Shown: positions 50,663 to 60,303, counted from the first letter of the stretch. The stretch is 64,000 nt of DNA from Planctomycetota bacterium (GCA_016930595.1 JAFGGJ010000016.1:44700-108699), one strand, 5' to 3'. The notes: a model not told the origin generated them from the letters alone. A program made the numbers and translations.

Positions 50663-52231
50663 ATGGAACGGCTTACCGCTTCGCACCGCCGGAAACTCCC
50701 CGGCCCGGCCGTCTTCGGCATCCTGGCAGGTTCCTTCGCTTCGCTCGCGGCGATCGCAGTCGCCGTCCTTGTACTGTTGCGGACCGCATCCCGGCCGGAA
50801 CCGGGACGCCCCCTGGCGGTCCGCCTGGACTCCGGAGCTTCCTTCGTCCTCCTTGCCACTCCCGCAGCGCAATCCGAATATGCCGACGCCCTCTCCCTGG
50901 CCGGCGACCTGCATCCCGGCGCCGGGATTGTCACTTTCCACACGGACGGCCTGGACACGCTCCTGGAACGCCTGAAAACCGCCCCGCCCGCATACGCCAT
51001 GGTCTTCATCCTCCCGGCGGAACTGGACGTCAACTTCGCCTGGCGATGGCTTCACATGGCCGCAGCGCTCGATCAGGATCCGTTTGTGGACATGCGGACG
51101 GGTTTCATAACCGCCGCGACTCCTGACGACGCCTCGGCTTTCGTGCGGCGCGTGGCCGACGCCTGCGCGGGCAGGCTTGAACTGCCCGGCATGCTGGTGG
51201 ACAACCTGGGCCCCAACCCCCAGGGGGCTCCCGGCTCCTTCCACGCCGCGGCGGGCAGCTTCTTTCTGCCCGTTCTCGAACAGCGCCTCGGCATGCTCTC
51301 GATATCGCACGGCGTTGAAGGCTTCGCCGACAACCGCCTGGCTTCCATGCGCGGCGCCGGGATCGTGCACCTGGGCGGCCACGGCTTTCCGGATCGCGTT
51401 GTCGACGGTCTTACGGCCTCACAGGCGGCCCGTCTGGACCTTTCCCCCTGCGTTGTCTTCAGCGGAGCGTGTTACACGGGAGTAACCGGCCGCTGGTTCG
51501 AAACCGTCCACGGGCAGAATCGGATTGCCGCCCGGTTGGCCGCGGCGGACGAATCGCTGGCGCTTGCTCTCATCTCCAACAACGCCGTGGGCTGCCTGGC
51601 CGCCATGCATCCCGACCACGGCATACCCGTATACCAGGAAATCGAATTCCTTGCCGAGACGGGCTGCAGCCTCGGCGACGCCCTCAAGCACACGCACGAC
51701 GGCGTGATCCTGGCCGCCGGAGGCTCACTGCCGCAACTGGAACTCTCCGACGGACAGCCGCCGCCGCGATGGACGCCTTCACAGGTCATGCTTTACGGCA
51801 CGGCTTCACGCGTGCTGTTCGGCGACCCGGCGATGCGCCTCATGGAGCCCCTCCCGCTGCCGCCGCTCGACGTCGCCGCAGAAACCTCCCCCGGCGCAAT
51901 CACGCTTACGGTACGCGTCCGCAACCCCCTTTTCAGGAGCGCCTTCACGGACACCTACCACGACGACCTCGCCTGGCGCGGGAACATGTTCAACGACCGC
52001 CTCCTCCTCCGTTACGAACTGCCCCCCGGCTGGGATGTCCCGTCGGACGTCCGGGTCCTGGGCGCCGGCAACGCGGAAACTTCTATCCGCCACAGGCTCG
52101 TGGCCTGGGCCATCGAACGGGACGGCGGCGCAAACATACTCCATGTCCTGGCGGACCTCGCCTCGACCGGATATATGCAGTCGGAATGGAGAAAACCGGG
52201 CGCATGCATGGGCCTGGAAATCCGCAGGTAA
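50663..52231 (+). CDS. Membrane-anchored CD-clan cysteine peptidase-like protein (gingipain C25-like)
   Basis: 522 residues, GGAGGG upstream. One N-terminal membrane segment (about 15-40) anchors an outside catalytic region. His240 in HLGGHGFPD and Cys270 in FSGACYTG, 30 residues apart at strand ends, form the dyad pattern of caspase/gingipain-fold peptidases; YGTASRVLFGDPAMRL (about 377-392) resembles the GDP-x-x-R-L element common near the end of C25 and related domains. A beta-rich C-terminal domain (400-522) follows. The N-terminal 50-200 region also looks alpha/beta, as the first half of the gingipain fold. Substrate unknown. Confidence 0.65.
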   Translation: MERLTASHRRKLPGPAVFGILAGSFASLAAIAVAVLVLLRTASRPEPGRPLAVRLDSGASFVLLATPAAQSEYADALSLAGDLHPGAGIVTFHTDGLDTLLERLKTAPPAYAMVFILPAELDVNFAWRWLHMAAALDQDPFVDMRTGFITAATPDDASAFVRRVADACAGRLELPGMLVDNLGPNPQGAPGSFHAAAGSFFLPVLEQRLGMLSISHGVEGFADNRLASMRGAGIVHLGGHGFPDRVVDGLTASQAARLDLSPCVVFSGACYTGVTGRWFETVHGQNRIAARLAAADESLALALISNNAVGCLAAMHPDHGIPVYQEIEFLAETGCSLGDALKHTHDGVILAAGGSLPQLELSDGQPPPRWTPSQVMLYGTASRVLFGDPAMRLMEPLPLPPLDVAAETSPGAITLTVRVRNPLFRSAFTDTYHDDLAWRGNMFNDRLLLRYELPPGWDVPSDVRVLGAGNAETSIRHRLVAWAIERDGGANILHVLADLASTGYMQSEWRKPGACMGLEIRR

Positions 52232-52235
52232 CCCC

Positions 52236-55200
52236 CTACTTGCCCACCACCGTCACCCTCTTGACGCTGAACCGGCGTCCCATGCCTTCAAGCGTCAGGT
52301 TGTAACTCAGGGCCTCCGCGCCGAACACCTCAACCTCGGGGAATTCCTTCCCGTTGAACAGCCCCCTGATCCTGCCCTTGCCTATGTCCAGCGACAGCAG
52401 GGTTTCCTTGCCGGTCCCGGCCCCGTCCTTGATGCGGAACACCTTCTCCGAACCCCCCGCCCTCACCTCGAACCTGCCGCCGTCGTCATCGACGTAGATC
52501 ATCGCCATGACGTCTTCCGCCGCCTCCAGCCTCATGGCGGCAAAACCCGCCCCGCCGCCCAACACTATCGCCTCCTCCACCTTCAGCGCGCCCAAAGTCG
52601 CCGCCACCGGCCTTTGCAGCGCCATCACGGCTTCATCCGCTTCGGTCACCTCCATGGCGTCTTTCCCCAGCTCCCACTTGCCCTTCTTCACTTCCCACAC
52701 GCCGAGAAGGTCCCGTACCGACCGGAACGCGTATATCTTCTCGCCCTTGTCCCTGCCCGCGGCCGAAGCGAACTTCCTCATCACCGAAAGCTCTTCGCTC
52801 CCGGCATCCAGCAGGCGTTCGGCGTCCTCCATGTCCCCCAGCGCCGCCAGCAGCGCCGCATACCCCGCCCCGCCTTTGCTCTTCCCCCCGTACGCAAGCA
52901 GCACCTGGTAAAGACTCCTGGCTTCCATCCGGGACCACTCGACCTTCTTCTCGGCCCCGCTCTTTGCGCCGAGTATCACGAATTCCTTCGTCGCCGCCTT
53001 CACCGTGTACCACGCCGGCCTGCCTCCGCTCAGTGTAAGCTCGGCCGACCTGCCTGGCGACGAATTCACCGCGTCCACTATGGTGTCGAGTCCCCTGCCG
53101 CACAACCTCGCCACTTCTCCGGCCGCCGCTATGTTCTCCGGTACGTTTTCCTTACCCACGGTGCTGATCAGTCTGTCCACTTCGCTCCTTGCGGCGTTGA
53201 GATCCAGTTTGCCCAGCTTTACCTTCAGGTCCGCTGCCGCTCCTTCCAGCAGCCTGTTCGTTTCCATTTCGAGTCTCTTCCGCAACAGCCCTATCGCCCG
53301 GCGGTCCTCGTCCCGCGACGCCACCCTGATACCGCGGCGTATGACCTGCGAAGCATGCCCCAGCCGCCCTTCCGCAAGGTATCCTTCCGCCTCCTTTATC
53401 GCCTTCTCCGCCTCGGCGTGCGACTTCTCAAGAAGCGGCGCCAGCGCCCCCTCGAGCTTTCCCGCGTCCTCTTCAGTCGTCTCCTTGAGCAGCGCCAGCC
53501 TTATCACCCCTATTGCCCGGGTGATCTCTCCAGCCGCTTCCAGTTCCGCCGCCTTGGTTATGGCTTCATCCACGTTCAGGCCGCTTACCTCCACCGGCCC
53601 GTCTTCCGTAGGACCGATGTCCGACGGCCCCTCTTCGCCCCCGCCCGCCCCGCTCAGCATCTTCCCGGCGTCAACGGCCGCCTGCGTCCCCTGGTTCTCC
53701 CTGATGAAACTGCGCAGGAAAGGAATCGCGCTCTGCGGGTCCTGCTCGTACAGCTTCTTCAGCAGCGCCAGCTCGCGGCTCGCACTCCTCTCCCTGCTGG
53801 ACTTCACTTTCCTGATGACATCCCGCGCCCTGTCGGCGTATTCCCCCTCCTTGACCATGGCAAGCGCTTCCTCGGCGTGCCGCCGGGCGCTCGTGTCGGC
53901 GCCCTCGTACAGCGCCTTCTCCGCGCGCTCCACCAGCAGCCTCGCCTCGTCGTTCTTCTTCACCCCTCCCCCATCGCCCCCCCCTCCGCCCCCGCCAGCC
54001 ATGGCCCTGATGCCGGCATACGCCACGAACAGCGCCACCACGCTGGCCGCCACTATCATCCAGACCATCGCCGCGCTCTTCTTGCTCTCCTCGTGCCTGG
54101 TCCGCTTGGTGGATACCGGTCTCGGGCGGATCGCCGTGCCGATCTCCCGCCGCCTGGCGCTTGCCACCGCGGACGCCGCCACTTCCTTTTCCACCGCCGT
54201 CAACGCAGCCGACAGCCCCCCGGCGTTGGCATACCTGTCCTGCGGCTTTTTCTGCATGCATCTCAGGACCAGGTCCGCCAGGCCGTCGGGCAGCGTTACG
54301 TCGAACTGCTTCGGGCTCGGCGGCTCCTGGTGAATGTGCTTGGTTATGATCGCCAGCGAATTCGCACCGTCGAACGGCACACGCCCGGTCACAAGGTGGA
54401 ACATCGTCGCACCCAGCGAATATATGTCGCTCCGCGCGTCCGCCGGCAGCCTCTGCCCCTGCTCCGGGCTGATGTAGTGAGGCGTCCCCACTATCACTTT
54501 CCGGCCCTTGTCGTCCGGCCCTTCACCGGCGAACCGCGCCAGCCCAAGGTCCGCCAGCTTCACCTCGTTGTTCTGCGCAATCATTATGTTCTGCGGCTTG
54601 ATGTCCTGGTGCACTATCCCGTGGCCGTGGGCGTGCGCAAGCGCCTCCGATACCGACTGCATTATGTGCACCACCTCCAGCGGCGGCAGCTTGCCTTCCT
54701 GGTCCAGGCGGTCCCGGAGCGTCTTTCCGTCCACGTATTCCATCGCCATGAAATACGTGTTCTCCAGCTTCCCGAAGTCATACACCCTCACTATGTTCGG
54801 GTGGTTCAGCCTCCCGGCCAGCTTCGCCTCGTTCATGAAATCTTTTACGAAACGCTCGTCCTCAGTGAGTTCCTCGTTGAGAACCTTCAGCGCCACGAAC
54901 CGCTTCATCGAAGACTGTTCCGCCAGGTACACGCTGCCCATGCCGCCCGTCCCTATGCGCCGCAGCACCCTGTACCCGCCCACCACCTTCCCCACCAGGC
55001 CCTCGCCCATTTCCCCCACGTACCGGATGCGGAAATCCCCTATTTCCACCACGTCCCCGTCGTTCAGGATGCGCCGCTCCACTCGGCCCCCGTTTATGAA
55101 CACCCCGTTCGACGAACCCAGGTCTTCCACCACGTACGAACGCCCCACCGGCAGGAACCGGGCGTGCCTCCGGCTCACCTTCGCCCCCGCCAGCACTATG

Positions 55201-55292
55201 TCGCAGTCCTTCTGCCGGCCGACGTACGAAGGCCCGGAAAGCGTCACTTCCCACGCCTGGCCTTCGATATCGCGTATCATCAATCGGGGCAT
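52236..55292 (-). CDS. FHA-domain Ser/Thr protein kinase with membrane segment and C-terminal lectin-like domain
   Basis: 1018 residues. FHA domain (about 1-92) with VGR, SRRHARF and SSNGVFINGG; kinase domain (about 105-370) with IGTGGMGSVYLAEQ, Lys136, HQDIKPQN (Asp230, Arg of HRD replaced by Gln) and DLG at 248-250; one membrane segment (about 405-425) followed by a Gly run; a long helical/TPR-like region (430-800); and a C-terminal beta domain (about 855-1015) like the 3-keto-disaccharide hydrolase/DUF1080 fold. It should read phospho-threonine partners inside and bind a glycan outside. Operon with the HD-GYP gene upstream (17 bases). Confidence 0.92.
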   Translation of the reverse strand: MPRLMIRDIEGQAWEVTLSGPSYVGRQKDCDIVLAGAKVSRRHARFLPVGRSYVVEDLGSSNGVFINGGRVERRILNDGDVVEIGDFRIRYVGEMGEGLVGKVVGGYRVLRRIGTGGMGSVYLAEQSSMKRFVALKVLNEELTEDERFVKDFMNEAKLAGRLNHPNIVRVYDFGKLENTYFMAMEYVDGKTLRDRLDQEGKLPPLEVVHIMQSVSEALAHAHGHGIVHQDIKPQNIMIAQNNEVKLADLGLARFAGEGPDDKGRKVIVGTPHYISPEQGQRLPADARSDIYSLGATMFHLVTGRVPFDGANSLAIITKHIHQEPPSPKQFDVTLPDGLADLVLRCMQKKPQDRYANAGGLSAALTAVEKEVAASAVASARRREIGTAIRPRPVSTKRTRHEESKKSAAMVWMIVAASVVALFVAYAGIRAMAGGGGGGGDGGGVKKNDEARLLVERAEKALYEGADTSARRHAEEALAMVKEGEYADRARDVIRKVKSSRERSASRELALLKKLYEQDPQSAIPFLRSFIRENQGTQAAVDAGKMLSGAGGGEEGPSDIGPTEDGPVEVSGLNVDEAITKAAELEAAGEITRAIGVIRLALLKETTEEDAGKLEGALAPLLEKSHAEAEKAIKEAEGYLAEGRLGHASQVIRRGIRVASRDEDRRAIGLLRKRLEMETNRLLEGAAADLKVKLGKLDLNAARSEVDRLISTVGKENVPENIAAAGEVARLCGRGLDTIVDAVNSSPGRSAELTLSGGRPAWYTVKAATKEFVILGAKSGAEKKVEWSRMEARSLYQVLLAYGGKSKGGAGYAALLAALGDMEDAERLLDAGSEELSVMRKFASAAGRDKGEKIYAFRSVRDLLGVWEVKKGKWELGKDAMEVTEADEAVMALQRPVAATLGALKVEEAIVLGGGAGFAAMRLEAAEDVMAMIYVDDDGGRFEVRAGGSEKVFRIKDGAGTGKETLLSLDIGKGRIRGLFNGKEFPEVEVFGAEALSYNLTLEGMGRRFSVKRVTVVGK

Positions 55293-55309
55293 CTTTTACC
55301 CGTCTGCCG

Positions 55310-56638
55310 TCAGGAACCCTGTTGTGCGGCGTGCCAGATGTAGTGCACGCCGATCATGTGCTTTTCCCCGTCGCCGGTCGAACGCGCAACCCTCACTATC
55401 GCTTCCAGCGGCTCGCCCGACGGCAGGTAGATAAATATCCTCAGCAGGTCGCCCACTGCCGCAGTCCCCTTGCTCTCGATAAGCAGCCCCCCCTCGGAAA
55501 TGTCCGCCGCCACCCCCGAAAACCTGTCCTGTTCCGTGTTCGACAGGTTCTCTATCTCGATCGGCGTCCGGTACTCGTACCTGTTGTGCGACCTCAGGTC
55601 CATCTCGTGCACCGCCGAATCCAGGAACGCTTCCACCGCCTCCGGGTCGTACAGCCCGTCCGCCTCGTTCTTTATGTATTCGACCGCCTCCTCCAGCGTC
55701 GCCTTCTGTCCCTCGATAAGCCATCCCTGCCGCAACGCGTCGAAGTCGTTCACCACGCACAGGATCCGGCTTTCCTGCAGCGCGGCGTCTCCCGCCAGAC
55801 CGTCCGGCACGCCCGATCCGTCCCAGTACTCGTGATGTTCCTTCACCACCCGCGGTATGTCCGCCAGTCCCGGCGGAAACTCCACCATCATCAGGAATGC
55901 CTCCGACAGCACCAGGTGCAGGTATTTCGGCGCCTCCTGCGGTTTCCCGTCAAGCGACCGGCTGGAAAGCAGCGTCTTCCCGACGTCGTGCAGGTACGCC
56001 GACATCTCCAGCACCCTTATCCGGTCATGCGGCAGCCCCATGGCTTTCCCCAGTTCCGCAGCGTACCGCGCCACTCTCTGCGAATGATCGCTCGTCTGCG
56101 GATCCAGTGCATCCACCGCCGTCCCGTACGAACGCGCTATGCTCCGTGAAAAATTCGTCTCCGCCGCGTGCGCCTCCGCCGATATGTACGCGTTCCCGCC
56201 GTGTCTCGCTATGAACATCACCGCCTCTATCACGTTCTCCGGCGGCTGCTCCTGGTACGATACCTCCAGCACCCCGACGAACGCCCCTGCCGCCGCCACC
56301 AGCGGCGCGGCGACCACGGCGGCGTCGTCGCCGATGTCTATCCCTTCCTGATACAGCGGGTCCCTGTCTATGTCCTTGCAGACGTACAGCCCCTGTTTCT
56401 TAGCCACCCAGCCCGCGATCCCGTCCCCGGCCGGGAATCTCACCGGCTCCCTCCCGGGCGCGGCCGGTATGTACAGGTCGTCCCAGTCGGCGTCGAACAG
56501 ATAGACCGCGGCGCCCACCCCGTCCGTGGCTTCCAGCACCACTTCCTTCACCTTCTGTACCAACCGCTCCGTATCCGTCACCTGGTAGAAACCCAGGACT
56601 GCATCTTCGATTGCCGACCAGTCGGCGGCTCCAGGCAT
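55310..56638 (-). CDS. GAF / HD-GYP / PilZ protein, probable cyclic-di-GMP phosphodiesterase
   Basis: 442 residues from the ATG at 56638 (AAGGAGG upstream). GAF domain (about 8-150); HD-GYP domain (about 170-345) with His185, LHDVGK (His217, Asp218), HHEYWDGSGVP (268-278; GYP reads GVP) and VNDFDALR; and a C-terminal PilZ domain (350-440) with RxxxR (Arg353, Arg357) and DISEGG (379-384), the two cyclic-di-GMP contact motifs. Binding and hydrolysing the same messenger suggests self-regulation. First gene of an operon with the FHA kinase, behind a near-consensus promoter. Confidence 0.93.
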   Translation of the reverse strand: MPGAADWSAIEDAVLGFYQVTDTERLVQKVKEVVLEATDGVGAAVYLFDADWDDLYIPAAPGREPVRFPAGDGIAGWVAKKQGLYVCKDIDRDPLYQEGIDIGDDAAVVAAPLVAAAGAFVGVLEVSYQEQPPENVIEAVMFIARHGGNAYISAEAHAAETNFSRSIARSYGTAVDALDPQTSDHSQRVARYAAELGKAMGLPHDRIRVLEMSAYLHDVGKTLLSSRSLDGKPQEAPKYLHLVLSEAFLMMVEFPPGLADIPRVVKEHHEYWDGSGVPDGLAGDAALQESRILCVVNDFDALRQGWLIEGQKATLEEAVEYIKNEADGLYDPEAVEAFLDSAVHEMDLRSHNRYEYRTPIEIENLSNTEQDRFSGVAADISEGGLLIESKGTAAVGDLLRIFIYLPSGEPLEAIVRVARSTGDGEKHMIGVHYIWHAAQQGS

Positions 56639-56673
56639 GGACTGCCTCCTTAACCAGGGCGTTTCTGAACACG

Positions 56674-56702
56674 ATTGTAGGGCATCGGCTCTCAACTGTC
56701 AA
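56674..56702 (-). promoter_or_regulatory. Near-consensus sigma70 promoter for the HD-GYP/FHA-kinase operon
   Basis: Minus strand TTGACA (56697-56702), 17-base spacer, TACAAT (56674-56679): 11 of 12 consensus bases with ideal spacing. The ATG follows 35 bases later. Confidence 0.8.
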
Positions 56703-56768
56703 TAGGCGGGGATTCCCCCGCCCCGTCCCGCACGACCCGCTATCTCTTTGCAGACCTTCCAGTTATGT

Positions 56769-58703
56769 TCACCAATGGCTCGGCCCGGCCTCCTTTTTCA
56801 TGTCGCCGAAGTCGTACTTCCCGTCCGCCTTGCGCGACCCGCTTATCTCCAGCGTAAGGTTGGCCGTATCTCCCCTCACCACTATCCCCTCGAAATCCGT
56901 TTCCTGCTCCGAACCATCCTCCGACAACAGCCTGCTGCCCGTGCATTCCCTGAAGCACACCTCTTCGTGCAGCCGCCTCAAAGGCTCGGCTCTCCTGATG
57001 TATTCCACTTCCCTTCCCAGCGCCCCCCCGTCGTCGCCGTAGTCGAACCGGGCTCCCGGCCGGTGGTGCAGCACTCCTCCGATCAGGCCGCATCGCACAA
57101 GGTTCTCCGGCCCGGCATCGACGTCCGTCACCGCCATGCACTCGTGCAGCCCCAGGTTCCACAGAGGCACTGGGACGGCGCCCTCCCCCGGATCGCACAG
57201 CGCCACACCATCGCTGTTCCCGTTTATGTCGTAGTGCCCCATCGCGAAATCGTACATGTGCTCCGATGACGTCAGCACACCCAGATCCTTCCCCATTATG
57301 TCTATGACGTCCAGCATGCCCGTCACGAATTCCCTCCTCGTCAGCGGGTGCAGCGGGTTGAAATCCTGGTCGTGTCCCCCGCCCGAATGCAGGAACTGGT
57401 CAAAGTAACAGAACCCGAGGTCGCAGTACTCGCTGAGCGGCCGCCACCTCCTCCGGTAGACGTTCTGCCCCGTCACGTAGTTCTTTATCACGAATCTCCT
57501 CGCCGCAGACGGCGTCTGCACGCCGTTCGCCCCCCCGGGCGTGCAGGACCTGTTCCGGAAAACCCTCAGATCCCTGTCCCACACCGCGTCGTCGTCGTGG
57601 TACTGTTCCGCTTCCATGTAATACAGCAGGTAGTTGTCGTGCAGCCCGAAATGGTATCCCTTCCGCGTCACCGCCTTCGACAGCGCCCCCAGCCCCTTCA
57701 CTCCCCCGGCCTCGTCGTTGGGCGGCAGCACGTCCGGGTGCAGGGCGTCGTAGCCCTGCCGGCACCATCCGTCCAGGTGGTACAGTCCCTTCCGCACCCC
57801 CGTTTCCCTCACCATCTTCTCGAACACCTTCCGCGCGTGCTCGAACGTAACCAGTCTCTTTGTCAGCTTCCGGTGCCGGATTATCGCTATAAGCTGGTGG
57901 AACATCATCGTCCCGGGCAGGTCTTTTATGCGTGGTTTCTCCCGCGCCCGCTCCGCCAGCGGCACCAGGTACCCTTTCCGCCCGGCATAACTTCGATACA
58001 CGTCCCTTATCAGCCCGGCGTAGTCCGTCTTCTCCCGAAAGCACATCGTGTACCGCCTGGTGTACCGGAAGCGCCCAAGGCTCTCCATGTTCCTCGGCAC
58101 GTACTTCGGGCCGGTCCTTGTCGAGTTTGTCTCGCCCAGCAGCACGTCGTACGGCGTCTCCCACAGGCACAGCATCCCGCTCCTGTCCTGCACGGCCCCG
58201 TGGCATTTCAGCTTCAGCTTCCACCCCAGCCGGGCGTCGATGTCCTTCCGGTACGTCGACGGCACCAGCCTCCCTCCCTGCAGCGGGATCACCCAGTAGT
58301 TCTTCTTCGACTCCGGCAGCACGAACGATCTCGGGTAGTACAGCGAATCGAACTGCAGCTTCGGATCGGCGTCGTCGACGTCCAGTTCCACGTCCAGGTC
58401 TTCGCCCCGCAGCCTCAGCAGTACCCGTACCTCCAGCGACGAATCCACCCCCCGGAAATCCCCGTACACCGCCAGGCATGACCCGTCGGCGTTCATCCTC
58501 GCCTTCCTGCGGCCGGCGTCCGCCAGCGAAAGGACCCTTTCTTCTCCGCACGCGTCCGTTACGACGATGTCCGCACGGTCGCCGCGGTCCATCTTCCATT
58601 CCGTTCCGCTGCGTTTCTGAACCACGTCGAACGCGCCCTGCGCAACATCCACGCGCACCATTATTTCCCGGTTTTCCATCGCTGCGCCGCTGCTCTTCGC
58701 CAA
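56769..58703 (-). CDS. Putative glycoside hydrolase-like protein (DUF5696/GH101-like)
   Basis: 644 residues, TTG start with GAGGAG seven bases upstream (an ATG eight codons in is possible). N-terminal beta-sandwich (about 1-240; SLYYPRSFVLPESKKNYWVIPLQGG) followed by a TIM-barrel-like part with GLYHLDGWCRQGYDALHPDVLPP, GYHFGLHDNYLLYY and YFDQFLHSGGG, and a small C-terminal beta domain. This layout recalls GH101-related and DUF5696 proteins acting on glycans. No signal peptide. Acidic residues in the barrel motifs (Asp in LDGW and FDQF) are candidates for catalysis. Family call tentative. Confidence 0.55.
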   Translation of the reverse strand: MAKSSGAAMENREIMVRVDVAQGAFDVVQKRSGTEWKMDRGDRADIVVTDACGEERVLSLADAGRRKARMNADGSCLAVYGDFRGVDSSLEVRVLLRLRGEDLDVELDVDDADPKLQFDSLYYPRSFVLPESKKNYWVIPLQGGRLVPSTYRKDIDARLGWKLKLKCHGAVQDRSGMLCLWETPYDVLLGETNSTRTGPKYVPRNMESLGRFRYTRRYTMCFREKTDYAGLIRDVYRSYAGRKGYLVPLAERAREKPRIKDLPGTMMFHQLIAIIRHRKLTKRLVTFEHARKVFEKMVRETGVRKGLYHLDGWCRQGYDALHPDVLPPNDEAGGVKGLGALSKAVTRKGYHFGLHDNYLLYYMEAEQYHDDDAVWDRDLRVFRNRSCTPGGANGVQTPSAARRFVIKNYVTGQNVYRRRWRPLSEYCDLGFCYFDQFLHSGGGHDQDFNPLHPLTRREFVTGMLDVIDIMGKDLGVLTSSEHMYDFAMGHYDINGNSDGVALCDPGEGAVPVPLWNLGLHECMAVTDVDAGPENLVRCGLIGGVLHHRPGARFDYGDDGGALGREVEYIRRAEPLRRLHEEVCFRECTGSRLLSEDGSEQETDFEGIVVRGDTANLTLEISGSRKADGKYDFGDMKKEAGPSHW

Positions 58704-58809
58704 AGCCGGCTCCTCTCATCGTCCCCCGGGGGAATTTATTCGCTCCCGGCAGCGGCCGCGGGCCCTTCCGCTCCTGGAAACAATGCCCCGCACCGCACTG
58801 CCGCACTGC

Positions 58810-60228
58810 TCATTTCAGAAACTGCTGGTACAGCGCCTTCGATTCCTCGTCCAGGCCCCCCAGCCGCAGCTTGCGCCTGTCCGCCATTCCCAGCGCCCGC
58901 GCCTGCTCCTCGCTCAGTTTCTTCACCCCGTTCAGCCTCAGCTCTCTGCCCTCGAACGCGGACAGCGCCATCGCCTGCGCGTCCGATATCGCCCTTACAC
59001 CGTTCAGCGACAGCAGGCTCCTCTTGTACGTCGCAAGGTGCACCGCCTGCTGGTCCGATATCGCCTCCACGCCGTTCATGTGCAGCTCCGTCCCTCCGAA
59101 CCCCGCCAGCGCTTCCGCCTGCGCGTCCGATATCGTCCCCAGCCCGCCAAGGTACAGCGATCCGGCGTACTTGCTCAACTGCATCGCCTGCTCGTCCGTG
59201 ACGGAGCGCAGGCCGTTGAGTTTCAGTTCCCGCCCCCTGTATGCCGTCAACGCCGCAAGGACCCCCTCGTCCGCCGTTTCCAGCCCGTTCAGCAACAGCG
59301 CCCTTCCCCGGTACCGGGCGATCTCGCGCGCCGCCTCCGCGGACAGTTCCTTCACCCCGTTTAGGCTCATGCTCTCGCCCCTGTACGTCGCCAGCCCCGC
59401 CGCCTGCATCGCGCTCAGACCCCTCAGCCCGTTCAGGTTCAGCGTCCTTATCCTCAGCTTCGCAAGCTGCGGCGCCTGCTCGTCGGTTATGCTCTGGAGC
59501 CCCGCAAGGTACAGGTACGCTCCCCTGAACTTCGTCAGCTTCTCCACCTGCACGTACGAAAGCTCCTTCACGCCGCCCAGCGACAGCGTCGTCCCCCTGA
59601 ACACCGCCAGGCTCTCTATCTGCCCGTCCGTCAGCTCCTTCAACCCGTCCAGGTACAGCTCCTGGCACCGGCACTTGGATATCGCCTGCGCCTGCAGGTC
59701 GTTCATCTCGATGAGCCCGTTCAGGAACAGTTTCCGGCAGCCGAGTTTCCCCAGCGCCAGCGCCTGCGCGTTCGTCAGTTTCCCCACGCCGTTCAGGCTC
59801 AGCCCGAGTCCCCTGAATCCGGCGATTATCATCGCCTGCGAGTTCGTGAGTTCCCCCAGTCCGTCCAGGTACAGCTCCCCGCGGAATCTCACAAGGCTCG
59901 TCATCTGCTCGTCCGTCAGGCTCTTCACGCCCATCAGCGGCAGCACCTGCTTCCGTCCCGCCATCGCGGCGCGGACTTCCCCGTCCTCGCCGAACAGCGC
60001 CGCCTCGCTGCCGCCTATCGTTATCCCGGCAAACCTCCCCAGGCTCGCCGCCTGTTCGTCGCTCAGGGCCTTCACGGCGCCCCAGTCCCCCTTGCCCTTC
60101 ATCAACTTCCGGAACTCCTCCTCCGGCATGGGCTCTTCCATCACCGGCCCTTCCGCCGGAACCTCTTCCGCAGCAAGGAATGCCGAACACAGTATCCACG
60201 CCAGTGCCGCCGCTGCATATCTCTTCAT
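58810..60228 (-). CDS. Exported solenoid protein of about fifteen 24-residue repeats
   Basis: 472 residues with an N-terminal signal peptide (MKRYAAAALAWILCSAFLAA). From residue about 95 to the end it is built of 24-residue repeats of the form LYLDGL-x-ELTD-x-QA-x-x-LA-x-FRG, about fifteen in a row with one of 23. The L-x-L-x-G-L strand followed by a helix with conserved Gln-Ala is leucine-rich-repeat-like. Such solenoids bind proteins or surface polymers. AGGGAGG precedes the ATG. Same strand as the glycosidase-like gene, 106 bases upstream of it. Confidence 0.85.
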   Translation of the reverse strand: MKRYAAAALAWILCSAFLAAEEVPAEGPVMEEPMPEEEFRKLMKGKGDWGAVKALSDEQAASLGRFAGITIGGSEAALFGEDGEVRAAMAGRKQVLPLMGVKSLTDEQMTSLVRFRGELYLDGLGELTNSQAMIIAGFRGLGLSLNGVGKLTNAQALALGKLGCRKLFLNGLIEMNDLQAQAISKCRCQELYLDGLKELTDGQIESLAVFRGTTLSLGGVKELSYVQVEKLTKFRGAYLYLAGLQSITDEQAPQLAKLRIRTLNLNGLRGLSAMQAAGLATYRGESMSLNGVKELSAEAAREIARYRGRALLLNGLETADEGVLAALTAYRGRELKLNGLRSVTDEQAMQLSKYAGSLYLGGLGTISDAQAEALAGFGGTELHMNGVEAISDQQAVHLATYKRSLLSLNGVRAISDAQAMALSAFEGRELRLNGVKKLSEEQARALGMADRRKLRLGGLDEESKALYQQFLK

Positions 60229-60257
60229 CGTGCCTCCCTGCTCTCGTCATCCTCTTT

Positions 60258-60263
60258 ATTATA
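60258..60263 (-). promoter_or_regulatory. Possible -10 box for the solenoid gene
   Basis: A perfect TATAAT on the minus strand 30 bases before the ATG; no clear -35 at the right distance. Confidence 0.35.
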
Positions 60264-60303
60264 CCGCCCACTGCCGCAAAATGTTCCCACTTCGCGTCTT
60301 ATG

